The notes below the pieces were generated by a model. It saw only the letters and a program-made list of their open reading frames with translations, did not search any database and was not told where the DNA came from. From Zingiber officinale (Eukaryota; Streptophyta; Magnoliopsida; Zingiberales; Zingiberaceae), in assembly GCF_018446385.1 (NCBI RefSeq), contig NC_055993.1, positions 73,072,715 through 73,136,714 of the forward strand: a DNA stretch of 64,000 bases. Direction: 5' to 3'. This document shows, in pieces, positions 12,704 to 25,400 of the stretch. Position 1 is the first letter of the stretch; every line of letters starts with the position of its first letter. Position numbers and translations under genes: made by a program.

Positions 12704-13450
12704 AACTTTCACCACTTAATCCTAGGGATTTAACATATTTTTCTTCTACGGATAATATACTTGAGGCAAGCATAAATTGAATGGTTAAGTTTTCTCCAAT
12801 GATGACCTTGCAAACTCTATAAATTTTTCTATCCCTCTTCATGATCATAAAACAAAAGAAAGTCAATTTACAACTTATTATTTATATTTTTGAAAGTAAT
12901 TAAGTGTTTTTATTTCTTCTTGGAAAATGTATTAGCTATTATAAGTTGTTCATATGTTATTAACAAATCCAATATATTTTTTTCTTCTTTATTCTTAGTC
13001 TAAAATCATAGCCCTTATGCACTTTATCATATTCCCCCATTTCTTACTCTTACCTATCCATTTAAATTTTTTCTTATTAAAATCATCTCATTTGTTTGAA
13101 TTTTTTTATACTACCTTATTTATGTCTTCTAAAATCTATGTTTGATATCTTCATCTAATTCTACTTAAGATGTATTTATTAATTATATTAATAGTTTTTT
13201 TTACTACTATTATCTTAAAAGTTATAATTATATCTTTTTTCCTAACTACTCTACTTTTTCATCATTTAACAAACTATTTATAATAATGCCTATTCTATAT
13301 TTTATTTTACTTTTTTATATGTACCATAAACTAAAATTTAAATTTTCTATCATATTTTCTTCTCTCTTATCTATTTTTATCTCTTATCTTACTATTTTAT
13401 TAAAAATCTTCCCCCTTTACTAACTAACTTTGGTGAAGCCTAAAATAAAT
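12704..13450 (-). mobile_element. RTE-type LINE fragment, antisense, part B
   Basis: Continues the antisense LINE interrupted at 2887. For example, 12900-13060 matches the reverse complement of the endonuclease-end segment at about 26360-26480. Upstream LINE sequence is lost or diverged beyond about 13450. No intact ORF. Confidence 0.6.
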
Positions 13451-13504
13451 TTACATTAATATCCTTTTTTCTAATCACACTAAAAATAATTCCAAGATTT
13501 ATTA

Positions 13505-13765
13505 GTAATTCCACAAGCGAAATAATTAGTGATCTAGAGTTCGAAACTCAGTTGCGGCCTATTATTATGAATTTTTATCATTATTAATTTTCTCTGGTTG
13601 TTCTATATAAAAAAATATAGTTATCTTTAGTCCCACATCTTAAAATTGGCAACACTATGATCAAAGAAACTTCTATAAATATTTTAGGCCGACAATGTTA
13701 AAAAATATACTTTTCTTAGTTTTTTTTTACTAAGATAAGTATAATATTAAATTAAATTATTTTTT
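13505..13765 (+). repeat. Dispersed repeat with tRNA-B-box-like and USE/TATA-like motifs
   Basis: A block with 'tctagagttcgaaactcagttg' (similar to a Pol III B box) is followed by AGTCCCACATCTT and, after a short spacer, TATAAATA. The same order recurs at 61340-61560. The second module resembles the upstream sequence element plus TATA of plant snRNA promoters, but no snRNA sequence follows. I classify it as a repeat family of unknown type. Confidence 0.5.
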
Positions 13766-13994
13766 TCATAGGGAAGTCTGTTACAGTAGTTTGTTACTGG
13801 GATTCGAATTTTCCAGAACGTAAGGGTGACACTTGAAAATCTAAACAATTCAAATTTTTAAAGACTCAAATAATTCAGATTTTCAAAAGTTAGGTACTTT
13901 ACCCTAATGACTCTACTTCAATATTTTAATGCTAAAATACTTTAATTAATATAATTTCATTATAAAGGGTCAATGTGATTTCAATGTATTATAT

Positions 13995-14025
13995 TACACA
14001 CGCGACGCGTGTGTACGATCACTAG
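13995..14025 (+). mobile_element. Helitron-like 3' terminus
   Basis: A 21-bp near-perfect hairpin (13995-14015, ten-base arms around a central A at 14005) is followed after six bases by CTAG (14022-14025) and then T. A GC-rich hairpin just before CTRR with insertion before T is the diagnostic 3' end of plant Helitrons. I could not fix the 5' TC end; no Rep/helicase coding is visible upstream, so it would be non-autonomous. Confidence 0.55.
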
Positions 14026-14863
14026 TAAATATAAAATATTAAGTCTTCTTTTAATTATCATATTTACACAAATAATGACAACTAGAATAAGATAAATCTA
14101 TGTAATTTTTTTTTACCACTTTAATATATCTAAATATTCATAATTTTCTAATTAAAAAAAAACTTAGTAAAAATTAAGCTCATTTACCTTATGAAGTTTA
14201 ATGTTCGAGACTCTACTTGTTGACTTGAGCAAAGACTAGCACAACTAAAGCTCCATCAAATATGATCATTAATATGTACTAACTTCCACGAGAAGATGGC
14301 ATGGGAGGCTATGGCGTTGTTGTTTGGTTACTATACCTCTCAAATTAATTGAATGCATTTCATTTAACATATTTCCAATTTTTAATATTTTTTCATTATG
14401 AATTTCCTAATTTTAAATTTTCATAATATTCATTTGTAATAATAAAACTATATTTTTCATAGCAGGGGTTGTACAAATAATATCAAGAATTTTAAAATAA
14501 TAATTTTGAAAAAAAAAAATCTATAACTTTAATAACCTCATGAAAATAGTTAGCACATCTATAATTTTTAAATAAATCACTTAAAATTATTATAAAATTT
14601 TAGGCGCCAGGTTTGGGTATATATATACAACATAGATTTTATTTATACAAGAATAAAAATTTCTAGAAAGCTATCCGCTTTTTTAGCATATAACTAATCA
14701 TTATTTCCTAATTGGGTAGCGCTAAATATATTTGACATAAAGTTATTTTTTTATTGGTGCAAACATACTCCAACTCGGTCTTATCGGAAGAAACATTTGT
14801 GTTTTGATGTGGATGTTGGTAATTTGAGAGCATGAAAACTAAAGCGAAGTAAAACATAATCAC
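14026..14863. other. AT-rich intergenic DNA, nothing recognised
   Basis: No ORF, RNA gene or repeat with supportable borders. Confidence 0.4.
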
Positions 14864-16000
14864 TTACAGTGATCTCCTGAATATATCGCAACTGAAGACG
14901 TCGTCGATCGACGAAGAGGTTGCTGCTGTCGGAAACACGATCACGGAGCAACCGGAAAGCACTTCAAGGTTCACGAGCCAAATTCCTGCGTTGGATGTTC
15001 TCCTTTGCTCGCACACGATTACCTCACGGCTACACTCTCTGATCACCTTCGCAACACCAGTCGCTCGCGCCTTTTCTTTGATCTCCACTTGGACGCTCCT
15101 TTTATAGGAAGGCTGAGGAAGACGAAGGGGAAAGGACGCCCCTTCGTCTCCTTGGCGTTTGCAACACACATGCGTTTGCAGCAGCGAAAGGGACGAACCC
15201 TTTCGTCTCCCAAGTGTAACGCCCAACAGTGGAGGTATATGTTTTGATATTGGAGCAATTATGTCTAAGAAATATGATTGAGTTGAGTTAGGTTGATATG
15301 TCAAATAGGTTAAGGGTGAATGATTACTTAATATTGGATAAAGTTTAAGTGGGTCAATATATGGACCGGATACTTTATAATGGTGAATGTTTAATAGGTG
15401 TTGGCCAATTGTATAAATTCAATTAGTGTTGGTGAGACCAAAGTTCAACATTGGCAAATGAAAAATCCAATAGAAGTTGACAAGTAAAAAGTCTAATAGA
15501 ATGGTGGAAAGTCTAATAGAGAATGGATAAACCAAAAACCCAATAGGTGTTAGTCTGGATGGAAGTATAGGTAGATTAAGATTGACTGAATACTTTAAAA
15601 AGTCTTGGAGGGTTAAGGTAGATTTAAGACTAGACAAGTGAAAATCTAGAGTCAGGATTATAGGTAAGTGGAAGTCCTGATGAGCCAAGAAGAATTGACA
15701 TTAGGCAAATGATGAAGTCCTAACAAACTTTTGACACAAAAAGTCTCATAAGTGAGACCTCTTGATAAGATGAGGAAATCTTGGAATAGTAGCCTCTTAA
15801 TAGGGAAGTTTATGTGATATGAAAGTTTATGAGTAACTTGTACTTTGAGTTTTGGATAAACTTAAAGGAATCAAGTTTAGAGTTTGTCAGAGTCAATGAT
15901 TTAGTTGACTAAAGGTTAGATTCAGTTGATTGATAGTTTAGTCTACTCAAGCTAAATTATTAGCTAATAAAATATTTCTATTTATGGGTTAGTCATTTGG
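14864..16000 (-). repeat. Probable LTR-derived sequence
   Basis: 14864-15240 is a GC-richer block whose minus strand carries a TATAAAAG box (near 15100) next to a transcribed-like CT-rich region, as in LTR U3/R junctions. 15400-15800 has short repeated phrases ('aagtctaatagaatgg', 'caatagaag'), typical of LTR U3 regions. The open minus-strand frame at 14864-15304 shows no family I recognise and probably follows from base composition. Borders are not established. Confidence 0.35.
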
Positions 16001-16950
16001 GCAATCAATTGAGGCAATAATAGTCACTTAATGAATAGAAAATAGTCAATTGTTGGAACAATAGGAATCAAGGAAGAGGCATTGATTTGACATATTTAGC
16101 TATGGATGCTATTGATTTAACATATTTAGCTACTCGACAAGTCATAAGTTGTAGAGTAGGAACTAGGAATTCTAAACCACATAAATGACAAGTGTTTCTA
16201 TAGCTTTTGAGTTTTGTATTTATTTCTTTAATTTTTCTATGTACTAACATAATTGTAGAGTCAGACAAGCAAGAAAATAAGTGAACAATCTAACCTCACT
16301 AAACGATCCAATATTTTCTTATATTTGACATTTAACTCCCTACAAATCTTTTTAAAATATTGAGTCATAAAGAGTACATTCTTAATTTCTGAAATATTGT
16401 CATATATTATTCTAAGCTTGTATACAAAGGTTCAAGATGTAACAAACACAATCGATATGAAAAAACATCTACCTACCAAGATAATAATAAATCTTTCTTT
16501 TAAACTAACTACTATAGAATTATTATTTGATGCATTATCAAATACGGTTAAATTTTATTTCATTTATGCTATGAAACTGAACAGCTGGCACGAGAAAGAT
16601 GGATAGAATTATTCCACCCTTTGCACATCATTTTATCATAGATACGGACACAACTTCAAGATATAAGTCTTCTTTCAACATTATTTTATCAGAGGTGATA
16701 AAACTATAGCTTGACGCACAAAACTTCCATCAATGCAATGTCTTGAAAAATGATCTATTATACGTAATTTTAACCTACTTTGCAAAACCATATCTAGAAA
16801 ATGTTGTATATACTTATCTATAGTTAGCACATTCATCATATTTAAAATCTTCAAATCACGGTCATATCATCAATATCAATATCATCATAATAATGTAATG
16901 AAAGGCAACATCATGTCAACTGAAGCAGAGATATATGACAAGCCCCTCAT
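16001..16950. other. AT-rich spacer downstream of left AHL gene
   Basis: Nothing recognised apart from short low-complexity stretches. It lies 3' of the minus-strand AHL gene. Confidence 0.35.
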
Positions 16951-17127
16951 AAGTACATCACTTGAGCTAAAACCAACCTTTTTCTAGTATCATATTTGCA
17001 ATCCTGGGAACTGAAGGCATGTTAAGGTAAGTTCTCAGTAGAGCTTACATCTAACTAATGAACACCAAGTCATTTGCTTGGTAAACAATATGAATAACAT
17101 TTCAACACACCGATCACCGTAATATAA
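16951..17127 (-). other. Probable 3' UTR of left AHL gene
   Basis: Phrases here are conserved after the stop codon of the paralogue: the 'gaaggcatgttaggataagtt' and 'acatctaattaatgaacatc' blocks at 56870-56965 have counterparts at 17010-17070, and 'gcttggtaa.caatatgaa.aac' also matches. Conservation outside the reading frame supports transcribed 3' UTR copied in the duplication. The poly(A) site is not determined. Confidence 0.5.
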
Positions 17128-17343
17128 TCACCCCTGCATCAAGTCGATATCAATGTGAGCATTCCTCATATCTAAGTGCCTCGATCTGGGCCACACCCCA
17201 ATGATTGGAGAAGGGGTTAGGTTTGGATTGGGAAGAGCAGCATATGGTGCAGGTCGCTCAGCTTCGGGATTTGTTTCATTTCTGCTAGCCTTTGCTTTGT
17301 TCTTTGTTTTCGATCGTGTGTAAATGAAGCTTCCTACAATTAC
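17128..17343 (-). CDS. Left AHL exon 5
   Basis: Encodes the end of PPC (VIVGSFIYT) and a lysine-rich, low-complexity tail ending HIDIDLMQG, stop TGA. Acceptor ACAG|GTAATT. It is 15 nt shorter than in the paralogue, an in-frame difference. Confidence 0.9.
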   Translation of the reverse strand, partial: VIVGSFIYTRSKTKNKAKASRNETNPEAERPAPYAALPNPNLTPSPIIGVWPRSRHLDMRNAHIDIDLMQG

Positions 17344-20300
17344 CTGTAGAATGGAAAACTGTACATCATCCATTGGATTCTCTTTATGCAACCAAGTTAA
17401 CAGAATCATATTAGGAACAGAGAATGAAGACAAACTGCTTGGAATCTAGGTTCGTAAACTGTATAAAGACTTAAAAAGGAAAAAAGCATCAGTTAACTGA
17501 ATATTCAAAAACTACAAGAAAAACCTGTACGGGAGTAGCGGCTATAAGAACTCCTGCTACACCACCGCCAATTATCTGACCATCAGGACTAGAAAGACAG
17601 ACACTCAGTCCCCCAGTTCTGCTCCGTGATCCGCCATTGTCAGTCCTCATGTATAAACCGGATAAGCAAAGTATTTCAAAACGACCCTGAACAAGTTTCA
17701 ACAACGTAAGTTCTGTCTTTGGCAAAAAAACACACACACAGAGAATAAGACAAGTTCATCAAACATCAATATAATCTTGAAGCCCCTAGGGGAAACTAAT
17801 CAAGATTGTCAATTTTGGAATAATGCAATTTCAAAGCACGAGAATCTCAAATGGGCAATTAAGACTGTTAATTTCAAATGAAAATTAGCATAGGATTGAA
17901 GCAACACCAAATTTAAACCCTGAAATCACTTAAACCATTAATTTGGGACGAATTTGATAAAGCGAGGGATTAATATTTCATGAAGAAAAAATAAAACTTC
18001 AAACATTAATTCAAAATTATCCTCATACATGGGATCTTAATCCCTTTTTATAGACTGATAATAAGCCTCAAACTTTATAAAATATTAACTAAGTTTATCC
18101 GAATGAAATCTATAATTGACTTTAAGCTGATCTTTGATGTAACTTTATCTTTATAGGAAACACTTTTGTTTCCGATTCAAGTCTTCACTCTTGTCATTAT
18201 ATTCTCATACATATCCTTAATTAGTTCAATACACGCTACACTAATATCTCTCTTTTCTAAAATTCTCAATATAATTTTTTTTGGGACTCTATCATTAGCT
18301 TTTTCTAGGTGAGCGAATACCATGTGTAAATCTAGCTTCTTTCATGATACTTTTCAATTAGTTATCTAAAAAGATGTATAGCTTCAATTGCCGACCTTTC
18401 ATGCATAAATCCAAATTATTTTGGATCATCGTGGTTCCCTTTCTTAGTTTTTTTTTCTTATTCTTTTCCAAAGTTTCATGGTATGACTAATTAGTTTAAT
18501 ACCCCTATAGTTTATACAATTTTGTATGTCTCCTTTGTTCTTACATAAGGGAATTAGAGTACTTACCATTAGACATTTTTTTCGTTTTTAATATCAGGTT
18601 GAATAATTTTATAAGTTATTCAATACCTTATTTCTCTAGACACTTCCATATCTCAATTAAAATATCATTTAGTTCAACTACTTTTCCATTTTACATCCCA
18701 TTTAAACCTTAGTCTATTTTTGAATTTTGAATTGTATGATAAAAATTTTAATTTCTATACTCATTTGACCTACTTAAATTACTGAAGTTAAGTTGGTCAC
18801 CTAAATCTTCATTAAAAAATTGATGAAAATACCTTTACCATCCTCTTTTATTTCCTATCATTCAATAGTACCCTACTGCATTAATCTTTAATACATCTTA
18901 TTTGGATAAAATTTTTTATCTTCTCACTCGCTTAAGTTATTCTACAAATGTCTCTTTCTCCTTCTTTTGTATCTAGTTGTCGATATACGTGTTCAATAGT
19001 TTCATTCTTGACTTCGTTTATTGCTTTCTTAGCCTCTTTTTTTTCTACTGTATCTTTTTTATTTTTTTTTCATTCTTTTAAGTGCATAATACCTTCTGTT
19101 CGTTTTCCCTTCACTTTCTCTTCTTCATTCAGTTTTCCTAAAAATATAACAAACTATAAAATTTTAAATGACTAGACAATAGGATTTAAAAATCCATACT
19201 ACATTAAGGAAAATGTATAAATATTGAATCTTCAGGTTAATCTTAATTAGTATAATAACTCCTGGTAATAACAAATCAAAATGGCACATGCTAATGCTTG
19301 GTAGTTCAAATGTTTCATTTCCTCTTTCTTTTTTCATTACATTTTAACAAATAGAAATTACTAAATTCAAAGAATAAGAAATACACAGGAAGTGTGCTCA
19401 TACACACATAGATTGACATCTACTTCAAGCATCTAGGATGCAAGGCCAAATATTTAAACTACCGAGCTTATATCACCAGACCAAGATGCCTCGCAAATGG
19501 ACAAGAAATTATAGACTGTATTGGCAATAGGAATTAGAAATAGATCTCTAGATCCATGGAATGAAATTGATAAGGAAATGAATAAGTAGTCCTAAGTATA
19601 AAGGAAATAGCATAGAAATTCTTTATTTCAGTTCATAGAATGAAACAAAATATATAAGTTTTCCCATTTTTATTTTTGGTTAATTTTGTAAGCAATAAAG
19701 AGGAAATCATCTCCACGTCACTAAATTATCCCTAAGTCAGGTTCAATCCACCTGTTCAATACACATAATTTGTTTGACCCACTTCACTAAACTCGTCCAA
19801 TGCATTTTGTCAGCTTGGGTCACTTGAACTCAACCCACTTAAATCAGCCCCTGAACCACTTTGCCTGTCTACATGTCCATTCGAACCAACCTACTTGACC
19901 CTTATAATTCATCCCATCCAACTCTCTTGGTCTGCTCACTCTATTTGTCTTGCTCATAATATACATTTTTGAAAAATGAAATAAAATAAAAATAGGTATT
20001 ATTCTTTAGAATGTAGTAGAAATAACCGAGAAGAATAACGAAGGAATATCAATACCATACCACAAGGACTATTATTCTAATTTTATTTGTTATCCAAATA
20101 TAGAAATAAAATTATTCCATATAGGTAATGAAATAGCTACTTTTGCCAACAAAATGCACTCTTAGAGAATCATAGATTTTAATTTATTTGTACAGAGCTG
20201 ACTAGCTAATTAATGCAATCAGGTGAAAGTCTGAAAGCCACATCAAAGGAATAGAAAATTTCAAACTAGCTAACTGCACTAAAAAGCTAACTAAAATGGC

Positions 20301-22425
20301 CATTTTTCTTATTCCCTTGCATAAAGGTTAGGTTCCCTCTAAATCCAGGGAGAGAAATGAATAATTTCAGTATGGATGGAACATACTCTATCATCCTTTC
20401 ATGCTACACTAAATCCTTGCTTCACAATGAATTGAGTCAACTGTAGCTGCAAAAAATTCTTCGAGCATCTCTTTACATTTCTAGGACTGTATGATGGCAC
20501 AGCTAACACTTTTGGTACTTTGGTGATGTTGCACAAGGGTCTTGAGTTCAAGCCACATTCGTTTGTCGCTCATGTTGAGTTTATCCGTTCTTTTGTCCTT
20601 AAAAAAAGGATTATCAAATATGATACAATTTTATTGTTTTTTTACTTTCAACCAAAATTTAAAATTAGTGTACATTTTATCAAAAAGGAAAAAAAATGTC
20701 AAATAGAATAAATTAGGCAGGCAGCAATTTTCCCAAAAGCTAAAACAAAATACTAGAATATTGTGAAGTATAAGAAAAACTCACTCTACAGTAGTGACTC
20801 CCTAGAAGAAAAAACAAATGAAATTATTGACAAAGAATTCCTACATTGGAACCAGTACATTTATAGAACTAGGTGAAGATGGTTTTGCAACCCATCCTAG
20901 TTATAGATCCAAGAGTTTAAACTAATAATTGATTCTTAGACTTTCTAGCATTACTTTGTAAACATTACTTTGTAATTCTAAGACATTAAATACAAGTACC
21001 TTTAAACTATCAAGGTACAATAAGCATAAAACTCCATAAGTTCTAAAACAAAAATAAAAGTCCTAAATAATTCAACCATATAACAATTTAAAAAATATGG
21101 CAACAGAGAATTCTGAACCTCATACGTCACTGTGCCGCCAGAAGATGTAGATTGTCTAAGGGTCACAGTGGACACAACACCATTTGCCGAAAGTATACAG
21201 ACAACCCTTGGTCCCTGCTGTGAAAATGACATTATCTTTGTGGCAATGTCCTGGTCAGTGTATCTTATATTAGCATACTATATTATCAGTATTCAGCAAT
21301 TCAAATACAATATAACTATGCCAAGTTGGTCAAAGCAGGAAAAAAACATGCGACACAATCCCCAAAGGATTAGGCACAGTCGGGTTTATCAATTTGGTCA
21401 GAGAAATGGAAACAAATTGAAATATGTTAGTTTGAAAACCCAAACTTAAACTGATTCAAATCAGTCTCAGTTTGATTTCAAAGTGAACCAAAAATTTCAA
21501 ATTAGTTTTGATTCAAAATTGTTTATTGAAAAATGAATATGTATGTTGACTAAAAACTGATAATTATGAAAGATTCATTTTGAGAATAACAATAAATTAT
21601 CATAATTTAGAATTTATATTGATTAGCGAATAACATGAAAATAACACCAAGAAATCACAATAATGAACATACTAATTTATCTATACATACAATGTACATA
21701 TTATAAGACTTTATGGTTCAAATCAGTTTTAATGGTTGGATAGATTCAAATTGAAACTAATAATTTTACATAGCATGCAAATTGAAAACAAACCAACAAA
21801 TCAAAATTTTCAAATTAGATTGATTTGATTTATCAGTTTCAAATTATATATGTCCATTCGCTTAGATGTGCAAATATAATGTGGGATAATTTTTTTCCAC
21901 GAGCCAAGCAATTTTCAAACTGTTGTAATAGTTATCATAAATTGGCGAGTAGACTAACAATGCCAGATTGTGTGCGTAAGTTGAAAGGGATGAGTTTCAA
22001 TCTAACATGAAGAAATTAGATTCACGCATTGAAATTAATAGGTTAGCCACCAATGTTTGATTTGATTTAAATAAATTCAACAAATAAGTTTCTTATTAGT
22101 TCAGTTGGGGAATTTCTTTAGTAGTAAATACAAATTTCAATTCAATGCTAGCCTTTGAACCTCAAAGGTGTTGTTGTTGGGTTCTGAAACATAATAGATT
22201 TAATAGGTTCGGGATGCCCCAAGTGCCAATGAAAGATCATTTTGGAGTTTTTTTTGGATGATATTTAAAATGATTTTATATGGTGACAACTAGAGCTGCA
22301 AATTTATCATTGGTTGAGTGTTCTAAAGCCTAGGACATACCTTGGAGAGTGTGTAAAGGTTGTAGGAAGCCAAAAAAAACTTTGGGCAAAAATCAAAAGG
22401 CCCCCTAATTATCAAAATCATCAAT

Positions 22426-22457
<32 letters not shown>

Positions 22458-25400
22458 CACACTCAAAATTAGACTTCATCTAAATCAATTTAACATGATA
22501 AAATTCTTTGCAAAAATTTTAAAACAACCTAATAATTGTTGTTATAAAGTTTTATGGTGAATTTGATCATGTTGAAATGATATTGATTAAGTTTGATCAA
22601 TTTTAACCAAGTTGGTAAAGAATTTTTTTTATATAAAAGTGCTTTTATGTATAGATTTTTTTTGACCTAGTTGAATTTATTTATTTTACACATTGTAGTA
22701 GCTACTCTATAGTTGTTATATGTTATAGTGGCTACTCCTTAGATGCTACAACAATGTTGGAATAAGGGTATCTCTTTAATGAGAAATATGGTGGGGCATC
22801 CTTTTGACTTTTTTTTTTTTTTTGAAAATTAGGTGCCTTTTTTATTATTCAAATAATTGGGCCGTTCTTTTGATTTTTGCCCAAAAACTTTTAAAAAAGA
22901 AGATTTTTTTTTAGTATCTAATGAGCATTATAGGTGAGTTTTATTTTACCTTTCCCCCATCAATGCTTATACAGGAATTTATGAGTAGTAGACTTGTTTA
23001 GTCTTTATTGTTCTTTTGCTCGCATATTAGATGGACTTAGATTCTTTCTGTATATTTAGGCTTATGTCGAACCAAATTAACTGCTCTTATACATTTTTAT
23101 GGTTGCACCACTCAACCAAAATAAGGAAAGATTCCACTATATTCATTCCCCATTCTAGAGGTACCAATTTTGGATCTACATGTATGTATTTTAAGCTAAC
23201 GAATTCTAGTATGGGTTATAAAATTAGGAGATCCTGATTGCATAAAATCAGGAAATAATCTTTGAGATCCTAATTGCATAAAATCAGGAAAGAATCTTGG
23301 GAAATCGAAAAATAATCTTTGATTTTAGTAATTTCCATTTCTTATATTTCCTTTCTTTTATTTGGTCCTATTTTAGTATTTTGTATCTTCTATTTATTGA
23401 TGTAGTTGAAAAATAATAATAACAATTCCTCTTCTTCCCATTTTTTCCTTCAATCTTCTTGGTTTTCTTCATGGTATTAGAGCCCTAGGTTCGATTTAAG
23501 GATTTGCCATAGCAAATCAACATCCATGGAAGACTGTCTTAATTGACACCACGAGTAGAAATTCAATGATGTCTAGAGAAGAAATGACTGCCAACTTAAA
23601 TTTAAACCCACCATTATCTTTCAATGATTCGACGAAGGTATCCTCTAATTCACTCCAAGTTAATAATCAACGTCTTAATGGGAAGAACTACACAGAATGG
23701 TCACAAACCGTGCGCTTGATTTTAGAAGGGAAAGGTAAAATTGAATATGTTATAGAAGAAGTGATAAAACCAACTGATGGAGACTCATGATTTAAAGCCA
23801 AGAAATCTGAAAATTCATTGTTTATTTCATGGTTAGTCAATTCCATGGAGCCTCCTATCGGAAAGCCATTTATGTTCCTACCTATAGCCAAAGAGGTGTG
23901 GGAGGCTGCTAGAGACACTTATTCAAATTTAGAGAACTCTTTGTAAATTTTTAGCCTAAAATCAAGGCTATGACATGTGAAGCAAGGGTAACGTGATGTG
24001 ACTTCCTACCATGATTTAAAGTGTCGTGCCGAAACGGTCGAAACAGGCGAAACGTCTCGTTCCGCTCGGCGACGAGCACCGGCACGACCCCGGCAATAAA
24101 CCCACAACAGGTGTGACGTGTTGCACCACCCCATGGTCACAACAAAAGGGTCGCTCGACCCTGCAACAGTAACTGAGAGGTCGCATAACCCTTCCGCTGC
24201 CGCCGTGGAGGCATCGTGCAACCTTGCGGTCACTGCAGAAGGGTCGCACGATTAACGTGGTCGTGCTGAAGGAGTCATGCAATCCCCGCGGCCATGGCTG
24301 GTCGCACAACCCTGCAACAGCACCGAAGTCGTGCGGGTTTGCGAGTGGTGTCGGATTTCAAATTTTTTTAATTAAACTTGGATTAATTTTTTTAATCAAC
24401 TCGTAGTTATAGTGGAGATAATCTAAAGAGACTTTATTAAACCCTAATAAAACTATCTAATTAATTTTATATTTCATTTATTTTAATTTAAAAATTATAA
24501 TAAAATTTTTATTTATTTATTTATCTATTTTCATATCTTTTCCTTTTTTAAAAGATTATTTTTTATCTTGTTTATTTTTTAAATATTTTAGTTTTTAATT
24601 AATATATTTTATATTTAAAAAACACCGAAACTATATCGGCACGGCACGATACGGTACTGAAACTGTATTGTTCCGGTCCAGGACCGAAACCTCGGCACGG
24701 GTCGAAATTTTAAATCTTGCTTCCTACTATAATGAGTTGATGGCGTTGTGGCAAGAACCAGATCTATGCTATGATAATATTTGGAATTGTGTTGATGATA
24801 GTGTTCATTTTATGAAATGGCAGGAGAAAGAACAGGTTTTTTTTTCTTAGCGGGACTAAAAAAGGATCTAGATGAATGGGTTAAATCTTGGGAAAAACAC
24901 CTCTACCAATGATACATGAAGTATTTTCAGAGATCTGAAGAGAAGAAGCTCGACAAACTGTTATGCTTAACAAATCTACCTCAGTCTCTACTAACTTAAG
25001 TTTGGAAAGTTTTGCCCTTGCTACTAAAGGTTTTCTAGAGGAACAAAGAAAGATGGCAAAGGTTTTGAAAGACCATGTGCGACCATTGTAAACGCTCATG
25101 GCACATGCGGGAAACATGCTAGAAAATCCATGAGAAGCTTAAAAATGGGAAGAAAAGAACTGATGGTAAAGGTCGTGCACTTCGAACTATTATCTCCGAG
25201 TCTCAGAGAAATCTATTCATGTTCAATAGCTCAAAAAGGTAATTGCATGACAACAACCTTCCTAAGCGTCAATTCTAATCGCGCTTGGGTAATTGACTCG
25301 GGTGCAACTGATCATATGAGAGGAATGTCAAACCTTTTCTCTTCATATAGACCTTATGCATGTAACCAAAAAATTAAGATGGCAGATGACTCTCTTTTAA

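Larger units (their letters stand above)
23566..25130 (+). pseudogene. Copia 2 gag, broken and interrupted
   Basis: Begins [19 protein letters not shown] with the gag phrases [19 protein letters not shown] and [10 protein letters not shown], and has an in-frame stop near 23788. The hAT-like insertion at 24010-24719 splits the block, which continues as [17 protein letters not shown] at about 24726. A CCHC zinc knuckle ([14 protein letters not shown]) lies near 25078-25122. Non-functional. Confidence 0.82.

Noticed and set aside
13630..13700. A U6 or U3 snRNA gene
   Set aside because: The promoter-like USE and TATA words are present, but neither U6 nor U3 RNA sequence follows.
14864..15304. 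146-codon minus-strand ORF as a host gene
   Set aside because: No family recognised, a TATA-like box lies inside it, and the block resembles LTR sequence.
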